Assembly: GCA_003550305.1 (NCBI GenBank)
Contig: QKYT01000540.1
Span: 1 to 64,000 of the forward strand
Direction of reading: 5' to 3'
Length of the DNA: 64,000 nt
Source: Glomus cerebriforme
Lineage: Eukaryota > Glomeromycota > Glomeromycetes > Glomerales > Glomeraceae
A model generated the notes under the pieces. That model saw nothing but the letters and a program-made list of their open reading frames with translations. It searched no databases and was not told the origin of the DNA. Position numbers and translations under genes: made by a program. This document shows, one piece after another, positions 25,570-36,110 of the stretch. The stretch's first letter is position 1. Every line of letters starts with the position of its first letter.

Positions 25570-25655
25570 TTAATTCTTCCATATTAAAGAATTATATCCT
25601 CCAATAATTTCTAACCTTTAGGAGAAAATCCATCTCCGCTTCCTCTTAATGAAAT
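25570..25655 (-). pseudogene. TLDc fragment in opposite orientation
   Basis: The reverse complement repeats two blocks of 24845-24985: AAGAGGAAGCGGAGATGGATT and AAATTATTGGAGGATATAAT. About 55 bases present in the other arm are missing here. The two fragments therefore form a large inverted repeat around 25.2 kb. Confidence 0.6.
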
Positions 25656-25857
25656 ACAAAATAGTTCTAATGAAAATGATGCAGAATTTTTTCAGGTTGA
25701 GTAATTGTTTCCAGATTCTCTTATATTTCAAGAACATAATGAAGAAATTATAGATAATTTATCTTTTAATTCTTTTTCATCCCAAGAATTTGATGAAGAT
25801 GATTCAAGTACTGAAATTGATTCAGCAGATTCTGAAGACTTTCATAGATACATTTGA
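25640..25857 (+). pseudogene. Acidic C-terminal gene fragment
   Basis: One frame reads PLNEIQNSSNENDAEFFQVE, stop, then an open acidic run with SFSSQEFDEDDSSTEIDSAD to a TGA at 25855-25857. The composition is coding-like, but there is no start, and an internal stop. I do not recognise it. Between 25860 and 26430 I see no gene; a short ATCTGAT tandem repeat lies at 26172-26197. Confidence 0.3.
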
Positions 25858-26171
25858 ATAAATAAATAATTAATTAATAACTACAATTTTAAAATAAATA
25901 CAACCTCTTATTGATCTATACTGAAATTTTTATAATAATTATAGAAAATCATTTGTATTTTTTGTTGCAATGATTTAATATGGTGGCTTTACATACAAAA
26001 TCTAAAAATTGGTGTAACGGAGTTTTAGATTACCCTGTATGTACAATTTTGAATTGTGCAACGCGTGATTCGTTTTTAGAATAAAAAAAAATGAATTGGC
26101 GTACTGCGGCGAACTGTTAGGTGGCGTGATTAATTAATTAACCTATTGATTTTTTTTTAATTTATAAATTG

Positions 26172-26197
26172 GATATCTGATATCTGATATCTGATAT
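26172..26197. repeat. Short tandem repeat (GATATCT)n
   Basis: GATATCT is repeated about 3.7 times in a row, in intergenic DNA downstream of the ML-domain gene. Confidence 0.8.
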
Positions 26198-26434
26198 GAA
26201 CCTTTATTTTTTTAAATAATATTCTATATTTGATACATATATGAGTATATTAAAGTTCAAAAATGTTGTTTAAAGTGAAGTCTTTCAAAGTGTTTAATAA
26301 AGTAATAAAATAATGAGCGAAAAAGTTGACTAGCTTGTTTTGGATAAATCAAAATTCTTGGCAGAAAATTTACGAATAACAAAAATAAATACAATAAAAT
26401 AAAAATTTCCATCTATAGTTAGTTAGTTTACTAT

Positions 26435-27020
26435 TTATGGGAAAGTTACACTAAACGGTCCTTCCATGCATGATATTACTGTATTATCAGCGTTAATAAC
26501 TAAAATTTAAATAAAAAAAAGTTAATCGATTAAAATGATTAGTTAAAATACAAACATTTAATATTAAGTATGATTTATTACTTGAAATTGTAACATCAAA
26601 TGCTAAGGTTTGTCCCTTTGGATCATTAGGACCAGGCGGGGGAACAGTTGTTGAAGCAGTATTAAAATTTCCAGGTTGAAGTGGACAATTTTCTCCACTG
26701 TTTTCAGAAATTTTTTTACAAAAATCATCTTGTTTAGCAAATGCTAGTTGACCGTTGGAAAATGCTTCCACTGTTTCTATTGCTCCCTGTTCTATTACTA
26801 CAGTGCTTGTACCGGCTACCTTCGTAACTAAGGTCTTTCCTATAACAATTGGATTTGGATCGAAACTGAACAGAGTATAAGTAATTGGAAAAGTAGATCC
26901 ATTACAGGGTTTGAAACCACTTAATGGATCATCCCGTTTCATCATGGGATTTGGAACTGCTGAAGTGTAAGATGAAAAGAAAAAGAAAAGAAAAATGGCG
27001 ATAAAAGTAATTTTGTTCAT
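26435..27020 (-). CDS. Secreted ML-domain (NPC2-like) lipid-transfer protein
   Basis: Two exons, 27020-26582 and 26499-26435, with an 82-bp intron; 167 aa. Without the intron the frame runs into nonsense. Residues 1-21 are a signal peptide ending SSYTSA. The mature part has the ML/MD-2-related pattern: an early Cys (FKPCNGS), FDPNPIVIGKTL, then GTSTVVIEQGAIE, KQDDFCKKI, NCPLQPG, and, in the second exon, VISCMEGPFSVTFP. The six or so Cys and the length match fungal phosphatidylglycerol/phosphatidylinositol transfer proteins and NPC2. It probably binds sterols or phospholipids in the vacuole/secretory lumen or outside the cell. A T-rich run lies just upstream of the start. Confidence 0.85.
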
Positions 27021-28199
27021 TTTTTTTTTTTTTTTGCAATTTGTTTGTTAAATAGATGTCGGTTTTAATAATTTTTTATTATTTAAGTGAAGTTTTTTTT
27101 CTCGTGTTTATATACAAAATTAGAATATATAATTGTTTAGACTAGTTTATTCGAAATAGAAATTTTTGTTTGTAATATATCTGTTAAAGGCAGAATAATG
27201 AGTATAATTAGTGGGATAATTTTGTAAAGTTGGCTAAAGAAAAGATTATTGATCAATAAGTTTATGAATCTATTAAAAGTAATAAAATAATGAGTGAAAA
27301 GTTGACTAACTTGTTTTGGGTAAACAAATATCGGCCCATATGTGAGGACATTCCTATTGCTTATGCGATCATGCAATTATAAGAAATTTCTCAGGGACTA
27401 TTCAGCCGAAATATAAAAACAACAAAAAAAAAAAAAGATACTAAAAGGAAATTCTATTTGTGCACAGGATGTCAAATTAATGTTCAAGTCTTACCATCTG
27501 GGAGCCAAAGACAGAGTTACTATAAGTATTACCAGACCAAGGTTCATTAAGTAAATCATAACCGAGAAGATTATGAGGAAGTGGCCACTCGTATCTTGAT
27601 AATAGTTACACACGGAATCACATTTATTTTTCGGGTGCACAATTACATATGTTAATAATCACTAGGGCAAAAACTTTATTAATGTTTTAATATGTGCAAC
27701 GAGCAAAGTGCGATGTTTTGCTATCACGTGACAAACATTAATTCAACAACACTAAAGCATATATTATTATTCATTCCAAGTTCCTTATTTTATAAAATAT
27801 TATATATATAGCGTCAAGGTACAATCATATGAGAATATAAACTTGAAGCTATATATCTTTAATCTTTAGGTCAAGTTCAAGAGCAAATTGTTTAAAGCGA
27901 CCAAGCCAAGCCGGTCTATTCTTGATAACAGTTCCCCTTGTAGTGTAAAGATTCTGCTTTTAGTAAGTATCAAACCTTGTTTTTGACAGGACAAAGTAAA
28001 AAATGGATTTCTTGATCTGGTCTTATCATTCTATCAAGATACTTTTCCACGCCACTCTTGATTGATAGGATGACTCTCTGTGGAAGAACTGGTTTTTAGG
28101 AATTAAAAAATCGAAGGATTTGTTATTCACAAAATCTAACTATTCTTGCTTGTAATTTTCTGTGAGTTTGTTTATTACATTTTCACAGATGCAAACTCT
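27021..28199. other. Intergenic region
   Basis: No intact gene. The minus strand at 27860-27960 has a short open piece (NRPAWLGRFKQFALELDLK) that may be the far 3' debris of the broken Crinkler-like gene. Confidence 0.3.
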
Positions 28200-29240
28200 T
28201 GAATACATTCCCTATAATGTAAGTTCTGCAGAACATTTTGTGAAACTTGTGAGGTTTGTTGATGATGTAGAAGACAGATGAGAATCATTTTTGCACGAAA
28301 TTATTGGCGGATGGGCATCTACAATGTACCAAACATCTTTTTTTCCTAGGTAATCCTTGAATTCATGAACATTATCTATAGTACTACAGTGAACTGTGTC
28401 TTTATTGAAAAGAATTGGAGATCTGTGATATTGGTGGTATATGATCATTTCATTTTCTTGTGCTATCAGATGAAGCATGTAATAATCGAACAAGGTTTTA
28501 CCAATCCCTGATTTCTGCAATAAGACCTATTACTATTTAAAATGATCTTGGAAAGTTCGAGATAGCATTTGCAGATGAATATGGTGGTTATTGGTTTATT
28601 GTTATCGTTAATGCCCAGAAGATAGGAAGCATCATTACACAGTTTAAGGAAATCGCGTATTTTTTAAAAGCTTTCCAAACCTTTCTAAGAGATTTATTAT
28701 TAAAGTTATCACTTTCAATTTCATCATCATTCGTTTGTGCCCTAAATATTGGAAAATATTAATAATGCAAATGAATAATGAAACAATGGTAATCAAAAAG
28801 TCAAGCCAAGACGCATTCGCTCACGTTGATTATATTTATTATGACTTACCAGCAATGAGTTGATCTACGATAATGTAAATATGTTTTTCGGATGGATTTG
28901 ACGATAAGAAAAAGCACAAGATTAAGTGAGTATTCGGTATTATTGGCAAATATATAAAAGTGACCTTCTTTAATTTGTTTAACCAATTCTACGATTGTTA
29001 TAGCTGGTCCACCTGGTATTCCCCATTTTTCAAGAGTTACTTCAGTTAGTTTAAGGAAGATATCACCCCTGACTCTCTGATTATATATTATATTGATATC
29101 TTCGTCCTCAAGAGTTAATTTAGTTATCTTCTCTTGCAAAAATTCCTTAACCCTATCCCGATCCCATCCATTAATTTCTTCAACTGTTGGGAGATTAGCT
29201 GTAGGAGCACTTGTAGAAGCATCAGATTTTTAAGAGAATA
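28200..29240 (-). pseudogene. Broken Crinkler-like gene (SAM domain + P-loop)
   Basis: From 29220 leftwards, one open segment encodes a SAM-like domain (NGWDRDRVKEFLQEKITKL ... KWGIPGGPAITIVELVKQI). This is followed in another frame by SSNPSEKHIYIIVDQLIAG and a good GTAAGT donor at about 28850. After an intron come FNNKSLRKVWKAFKKYAI and, in another frame, KPITTIFICKCYLELSK. A third frame (28212-28520) gives SGIGKTLFDYYMLHLIAQEN and KKDVWYIVDAHPP, followed by a shifted KMILIC. This is the order of the Crinkler-type effector/ATPase family expanded in Rhizophagus. At least three frame changes are not explained by introns, and the first Gly of the Walker A motif is replaced, so I call it a pseudogene. 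A remote first exon near 29890 (MSTNAKDSFRGK) is possible. Confidence 0.6.
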
Positions 29241-30906
29241 ATTTATATTAAATTTCACGTAAATCATGCAAATTATTTAAAATTTATGAAAAACTTGATG
29301 AATACTCATTATTAAATTTTGCATGAATCATTTAAAAATGAATCTTGGCGAATATTCATCAAATTTTTAAGAAAACAATTTTACATCAATTTTACATAAA
29401 TTGACTCAAGTAAAATATTTTTTAACATAACTACGATTGTTGGTTTGATATAATCATATGCAAAAAGTTCTGATAGAATTGAAAAAACATAATAACATTA
29501 ATTTTGTTACTTTATAGATAATCTTTTTTTAAAAAATTTAAACACATAATAAATTATATATATTATATGAATATGGATCGTGAAGCTTTTAAAGAACATC
29601 AAAAAAGTACTTCAAACAGAACGTTAAAAACATTATGAATGAAAAAGAAAAGGAAATATACTGTATCACTACAATCAACTAAGAAAACAAAAGAAACGAG
29701 TTAATGAATTATCATAAATTCCAAAAGCACATATTTACCCATGGATTTCACTTGGATTATGTCGTCATAATTTAATTTGTAAACAAAAGTTAAAAAAAAA
29801 AAAAATTAGCCATTTTTTCGACATGATACCTGTTAACTATCCCCAAATTCAAATCTAATTTCCCACGAAAGCTATCTTTTGCATTTGTTGACATTGTGAG
29901 ATTTTTGTAAACTTTATTAAAATTATTATTTTAGCATATTTTAAAAAAAGTTTCGTCATTTCATATAATTACATATCACAATATCTTCTTTTACCAAGGG
30001 TATTATTATTAATTATTAAGTTTTCTTCAATTTGATAAAGAATTTCCGAATAATTCAGATTTGTTAGATAAATATCAACACAAGCCACACGGATAATTAT
30101 CAGAAGTAAAATTATTTTTTTCGGAATGCACAGAATTCCGAAGAATTTGAAAATTTCTTTCAGAAAAATACATGATTATTAAGTCAGCGCGAAGATAATT
30201 AATTGTCAATCTTAATTGACTTAATTGGGTACAAATAAAGAAATTTTATTTGTAATAAAAAAAAATAGTTGCAGTAGGATTGGTTATATGTTTGATTATC
30301 GTAACATAACTGAAATTATTATATCGAGTATTTATTTGGACCTTAGACTTTTATTTTATTAAATGTATTTAGTAAAATTTAATCTTCAGGTAATGTGATT
30401 ATCACCAGACGCGTAGTGATAAGTAATACGAAACATTTCATTGGTTGGAATTAAAGGGTCCTCCGGATAATCAAAGGATAAGAAAAAGGAAAAGAAAAGA
30501 AAAAGAATGAAAGAAAAGATGAAAAGGAAAAAAATATTTTATTCCATTTTTAAAAATAAATTTCTGTCAATTGCTTCACGTGATTTATGGCTAAACATAT
30601 GCATGAAATTTCATTTGCTTAAATTAAAGTCCGATTTCATTCAAACAATCAAATATTATTATATTGCCTATTTTGTTATTTTATGTAATGAAATTTCACC
30701 AAAAATAGTCAAGACGTGGCTTCGCGTCTTTTTTTTCTTTTTTTTTTTTTATTAAAAAAAGAATTTCTTTCAATTCGTATGTATGACGGACTTTTGGTAG
30801 TCGATCAAAAAAAAAGGTTATAAAAATAACCTGTTATTTCTGTTATTATTATTGTTATTATTATTGTTATTATTTTAAAAAAATTAAATCAAAAGAGAAA
30901 AAAAAT
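29241..30906. other. Intergenic region
   Basis: No supported gene apart from the possible small exon on the minus strand at about 29840-29894. A purine-rich block lies at 30475-30535. A run of TTATTATTATTG repeats at 30840-30875 precedes the PAP2 start and is probably promoter or 5' UTR. Confidence 0.35.
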
Positions 30907-32125
30907 ATGGCGAAACATTCAAAGATTGAACTCTTAAAGGCGTATATTTTGGAGTAATTATTATCGTATTAACTTATATTTGTGATATTTTAAAATCAAA
31001 ATTTTAATAACTTGATATAAATTTTATAGTTGGATTCTTGTTATAGTGTTTATTATCGGATGTATGATGGTTGAACAAATTGAACCATATCATCGTTTAT
31101 TTTCTTTGGAAGATAAGTCGATTCAATTTCCTTATGCTGAAAAGGATACTGTACCAATTTGGTTATGTTTTGTAAGAATTAGTCATCCTTTTTTTTTTAA
31201 AAAAAAAAAAAGTTTTTTACTTTTTATTAAATTTAAATTTTATTTTATTTCTTTTATCGGAATAGATCCTTGTATTAATTGTACCATTTGTTACCATAAC
31301 TATTGTGGCTCTTGCAATTAAAAGAAATGTACATGATTGGCATCACGGTTCATTAGGATTGCTCTTTAGTATATCATTAACATTATTGTTAACAGAAATA
31401 TTTAAAAATTTAGTTGGACGACCAAGGCCGGATTTTATTGATAGATGTCAACCAATAAAAGGTTCAACGGATGCTCAAGTTTATGGATTAAGTAATGTTG
31501 AAATATGTACAAGGACCAATTTACTTAAAGAGGGATTCAAAAGTTTCTTATCTGGACATACTTCAAGTAATTATTTATTATTATTTTATCATTTTTTTTT
31601 TTTTTTTAAAAAAAAAGAAATATTTAAACTAAAAATATTTTATTTTTTTTTCCAGATTCTTTTGCCGGATTAGGATTTCTCTCATTCTATCTAGCAGGAA
31701 AATTACATATTTTTGATCAAAGGGGACACACATATAAAGGATTTGTTGTCGTTGCACCTTTAATTCTTGCAATTTTTATTGGAATTTCACGTATCCAAGA
31801 TTATCGTCATCATTGGCAAGATGTCTTTGCAGGATCTTTACTTGGTTTCTATTTTAACTTTAAATCCTTTACTATCTCATGTACAATATCTCATTTCATT
31901 ATCCTCTAATTACCTTTTTTTTTTAATACAATAGGATTCATTCTTGGACTTTACGCGTATCATCAGTATTATCCACCATTATATTCACCATTATCTCATA
32001 AACCATTTTCAGTCCGAATAAAAAAAATGAAACCTGAATATAAAGCCAATTTCACGATTAATGATGGATCAGAATTTCAAATTAACGTGATTAAAAAAGG
32101 TGACGTTGTAAAAGAAGAAATTTAA
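30907..32125 (+). CDS. PAP2-type lipid phosphatase (copy 1)
   Basis: Five exons: 30907-30953, 31030-31171, 31266-31566, 31656-31844, 31935-32125; 289 aa. All three catalytic motifs of the PAP2/lipid phosphate phosphatase superfamily are intact: KNLVGRPRP (K110, R117, P118), FLSGHTS (S159-G160-H161) and [12 protein letters not shown] (S208, R209, H215, D219). About six hydrophobic segments fit an integral membrane enzyme. Length and motif spacing resemble fungal Dpp1/Lpp1, which dephosphorylate diacylglycerol pyrophosphate and phosphatidate. The region between motifs 1 and 2 has conserved CQP and ICTRT. Introns 2 and 3 contain T(n)A(m) tracts. The exon lengths of the first four exons equal those of the paralog at 45098. 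Confidence 0.92.
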
Positions 32126-32337
32126 AAGATACTAATTAATGATTTCTCTTCTTTTTTTTTTAAAAAAAAAAAAACAGAAATAAGACGGAGAAAAAAATTT
32201 AAAATGATAAAAAATTTTTATAGCCTTATTTTATATTTTTTTATCATGTTTTTATTAAAAAAAACTATAATTAATAGGTTTCATAAAATATATATTATGC
32301 TAAGAATTACAGTATACATAAGTTGTACGTGAAGATT

Positions 32338-32512
32338 TTTTTTTTTTTTTGTATAGATTGATGTACGAATATTTTTTTGTATAGCTCGGAAAGGAGAAGT
32401 TATACATGATCTTTTTGTATAAACTGAGCTGTTATACATTTATATTATATGAGAGGCGAGAGACTGACAATTTTTTTTGTATATACTGAAAGAAAACTAT
32501 TTTGTATAGACG
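32338..32512 (+). promoter_or_regulatory. Cluster of five T-rich TGTATA elements downstream of PAP2
   Basis: TGTATAGA (32350), TGTATAGC (32378), TGTATAAA (32416), TGTATATA (32478) and TGTATAGA (32503) each follow a run of at least three Ts. They lie 225-385 bases after the PAP2 stop on the same strand. UGUA-starting octamers are the target shape of Pumilio/PUF proteins, and UGUAUAUA fits the full consensus. Whether this DNA is in the transcript is not known. Confidence 0.35.
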
Positions 32513-34887
32513 CAGAAGTTACGCCTGAAATAGTTTGCAGGTTAGTCCATGTTAGGTTACAGTCCTTGATCAAAACCGAGGATCTTCACCGAAGTAATTC
32601 ATAAATACACTTTTTTTTTCTATTGATTGATTAATTTTTACTATAATATCATTTGCTGTATTTCGTCAAAACGAGCCACCAATCAAGAGAAATAAAAGTA
32701 TAAATATACCCTCAAATCCTTTTGAAGTTATAATTAAAATATTTCTTCTCATTCTCTCTTATTCTCTCGTATTAAAGGATAAAAAAAAATTATCAATAAA
32801 AGTAATTTTAGTATTACCATTTAAAATTGTTTACCCAAATTATTTACTTTTTAGTTCTTTTAATTATTTATATATTGATTATCTTTATTTTTTTTTTAAT
32901 TTATAGGGAACATTGGCGATTCTAGTCAATGAAGCAAAAGATTTTGTTTTTTTGAGATCACGTGATCCTTCATATTTGATCTTTTTTATAATTGTAGTTG
33001 GGAAGACGGGAACGGAACTAAAGTCGTCAAAAATTATCAACCGTTTGGAGAAGCAACGAAGCCATGGTCGATAATATTCTTAATATATATAAATTAAATA
33101 TTAAAGCTGATCCCATATATAGTGATTCGGGCGAAAGTAGTTTAGGAGAGTTTGGGTTTGAGGCGAAACTAGTTTAGGAATTCGTCAGAGGGTTTAGCCC
33201 GAATCATTACCCATATATTTAGCACAAGCGAAATCACATTTTTAAAGATGTTGACCATGATGGGTGATCAGCTTATCTGACATTCAACAAGTGGTTATAA
33301 TCAGTCAAAGTAACAACCAAGAAATAACATCAAACTATAAAACAAATGAATTTATTTTACCTACAGTACATTCTACGATCCAACAATGGAATCTTGACGC
33401 CTTTACAAACAGCAGAGATACCGATCCAACACACACTAGATACTCTTATTGGATATATTAAATTCAGAGATGAAGGTGTATGATAAAAATTAGATTTCAT
33501 ACCGAACACGATTTACTGGCTAATTTCCTGGTCGTATTCATGATGCTATTGTTATCAAAATCATTCCAGTTCCTCAAAACCAAGTACCTACTCGTATGAT
33601 TAAATAATTGTATATATAATGTGCCAGACTGGTAAGTATGAGAAATTTCATTCATATTTTGGATGTTTTAACATTATTTAATATGTTTTCCTTCTCTTCA
33701 AAAGGTCGCATAAAAGGTTGGAATCTCAAAATTAGTAAATTGTCAGCTATGATACTGCTCGATGTGATGTGGCATTCAACTGGTCATAAACTTAGTATAA
33801 ACTTCATGATCATTTCTTAATTTGTATATTTAGATAATATTAAACGTTGTCCTTTTAATTTTTTCTATTTGCTAACCCCTGCTAAACCCGATTGTAATCC
33901 TTCTGTTAAAAACCTTTTTTTTTTTTTTATGAATGTGGGATGAAACTATAAAAGTTTCTATCTAAGGTTCAGATTAGAGAAATGACTAACTAGATTTTAA
34001 AAATGTGGTTCAAAGAGGTTTCATAATATATATATTATGATACTTTTAAAACTATTTTCTTTTCATTAATTAAATATTTACTTTTACGGTAATACATCAA
34101 TTTTTATTATTTTTTTTTTTTATCGGTTATGCACTTTTACAATGCATGTTTATTTACAAAATATTTATGGGGCATCAATTTAAATTATAAATTCGCCTCA
34201 CTTAAAAATAAATGTACTATCGGGTAGTTCCGAGATTTTAAAAAATGCCGGAAATTTTCTTATCCGGTGATATCATTAAATTTAAACAAAGTGTTTTTTT
34301 AAAGTCTTTATATGTGAAAAATGTATGAAAGAAAAAATATTTCCTTGTAAAGTATAAACATAATGAAATTTGATTAACCGTTTATGAATAAATTAATTGC
34401 AGCCACTTGTTCATTTGAACTAATCCAAATATAGGAAAATGGCTTTGTTATAATATAAATATATCTTCATTATCAGCGTCATTATTAGCGTCATTAGCAA
34501 AGTAAAAAACGTAAGATTACAGATAACTTTATATAAATCTTATCTTTTAGTAACTAAATTATACAAATCAAGAATTATAGTTTTTTTTTTTTTTTTGACA
34601 ACCTTTTTTTATATTTTTATAAAATTTCTCCCCAAATAGTAATACTAAATATACGTATACTTATCACATTACTTTATATATACAACCACAAGTTTTTTAA
34701 ATAAAAAATATTTGTTCCATCAATATTACACCTGTAAATAAAACCAATAAAAATAAAAATGTTCTTTTTTTTTTAAAACAACGTAAAAAGAGTGAAGTAT
34801 TATTATTAAAAAAAACAAAATGGTACTTCATAATAAAATGTACATTTAAGATGAAGTATATTACTAAATACTAGTATAAAATAAAAA
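32513..34887. other. Intergenic region
   Basis: Besides the MITE, only fragments are visible: about 32908-33080 (short coding-like pieces), an open stretch at 33264-33461 and one at 33638-33820, none recognisable. The last 800 bases are AT-rich and would include the 3' region of the bHLH gene. Confidence 0.35.
33112..33218. mobile_element. 89-bp MITE with 9-bp target duplication
   Basis: The element runs 33121-33209, flanked by CCCATATAT on both sides (33112-33120 and 33210-33218). The ends are AGTGATTCGGGC and GCCCGAATCATTA, inverted repeats of about 11-12 bases. A target duplication of 8-9 bp fits hAT or Mutator-type transposition. It is too short to encode anything. Confidence 0.75.
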
Positions 34888-35994
34888 CTAATTACACAAT
34901 AATTGTTGAACGGTTACTCTCCCTGATTCTTCTTTCCTTTTATCATCTTCAATTTCAATTGTCTCATTCAAAGTCTGTATTTCAACATCTCTGGTTTTCG
35001 GTATTTCTTTATCATTATCGGCAGGAATAGTAGTCGAATTTGATTTGGATAATAATAATAAAGTATTTGCTTCTTCATGATTAATAATATTCTCACCACT
35101 TTTAGCATCAGAATCAGTATTGGTAGAGGCGTCAGTGGTTTTTTTTATCGTTTCAGTAGAAGTAGAAACGTCACCTTCACTACCACTAGATTTATCGCTA
35201 ATATTTTTACGTTTATATTCCGATTTTTCAGAATTATTAACGCTAATACGTTTAGAAGTAGGAATTTCGTAACGGTCAAACTTTGATCTTTTGGTAAAAC
35301 GTTCTTCTGAATCACCAGAACTATTTTCTTCCCTATTTTTTTCTGTGACACGATCTTGTAAATATTGAATATATTCAATAGCACTTTGAAGGATACTTAA
35401 TTTATGTAAATGATCTTGATCTGCACAACTTGGAATTAATTCTTTTAATTGCATGATTTTATCATTAATTCTTTCACGACGTCGTCTTTCTATAGCTGAA
35501 TGTGATACTTTACGTGCTAATTCACGTTGATCTGCTGTAGTGAGTTGTTTATCTCCATTAGCTCCCGTTGCTGCGCCACCAAGCGAAACACGATGATGAT
35601 GAAAAGGAGGATGAATTACGGAATTATGATGTTGCATGACACTACTAGCATTAGAAGGAGTCATTGGTACTGAAAATACTGAAGTTGAAGGAGTTTGTTG
35701 TTTTGGTAAAATACGTTCATATCTTCCATTAGTTGGTGAAGGTGGTGTAGTCATGGACATCATTGGAGGAAGTGGTTGAAGTGGTGGTGGTAAATATTCT
35801 GTATTCATTGGATGAGAGAAAGGTGAAACTGGTGGTGTACGAAATGGTGGTGGTAAAGAAATTCCATGTTGAGGATTTGGACGTACTTGAGGTGAATGAT
35901 GTGGTGATATTGGAATCATTGCTGTTGATGGTGGTGCTGGTACGATAGCTCGATATCCCGATGTAGTATTATTATTATTATTATTATTATTCAT
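34888..35994 (-). CDS. bHLH transcription factor
   Basis: A single exon of 368 aa. Residues 1-140 are Pro/Ser/His-rich and disordered, opening with an Asn run from an AAT repeat. The bHLH domain is at about 161-217: the basic region HSAIERRRRERINDK has the H..E..RR pattern of E-box (CANNTG) binders. It is followed by helix 1 (IMQLKELIPSC), a short loop (DQDHLHK) and helix 2 (LSILQSAIEYIQYLQDRV). A Ser/Thr/Glu-rich tail follows. No PAS domain and no long leucine zipper are seen. This form, with the basic domain in the middle, resembles zygomycete/Glomeromycotina bHLH regulators; the target genes are unknown. The start is followed directly by the Asn repeat, and the T-rich/A-rich tract at 36080-36125 lies in the 5' flank. 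Confidence 0.9.
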   Translation of the reverse strand: MNNNNNNNNTTSGYRAIVPAPPSTAMIPISPHHSPQVRPNPQHGISLPPPFRTPPVSPFSHPMNTEYLPPPLQPLPPMMSMTTPPSPTNGRYERILPKQQTPSTSVFSVPMTPSNASSVMQHHNSVIHPPFHHHRVSLGGAATGANGDKQLTTADQRELARKVSHSAIERRRRERINDKIMQLKELIPSCADQDHLHKLSILQSAIEYIQYLQDRVTEKNREENSSGDSEERFTKRSKFDRYEIPTSKRISVNNSEKSEYKRKNISDKSSGSEGDVSTSTETIKKTTDASTNTDSDAKSGENIINHEEANTLLLLSKSNSTTIPADNDKEIPKTRDVEIQTLNETIEIEDDKRKEESGRVTVQQLLCN

Positions 35995-36079
35995 TTTTTT
36001 TTCTTTTCCCTTTTTTATTTTTAGTGATGTATTAATATATTATATATCTAAGGAAGAAAAGAGTAATTTATTTTATTTT

Positions 36080-36110
<31 letters not shown>

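Noticed and set aside
26172..26197. Possible CRISPR-like or regulatory array
   Set aside because: Only a 7-base microsatellite without spacers; the organism is a eukaryote and no array or cas gene is present anywhere.
35077..35948. Plus-strand and shifted-frame ORFs over the bHLH gene
   Set aside because: They are antisense or out-of-frame shadows; the minus-strand frame has the complete bHLH domain and a consistent composition.
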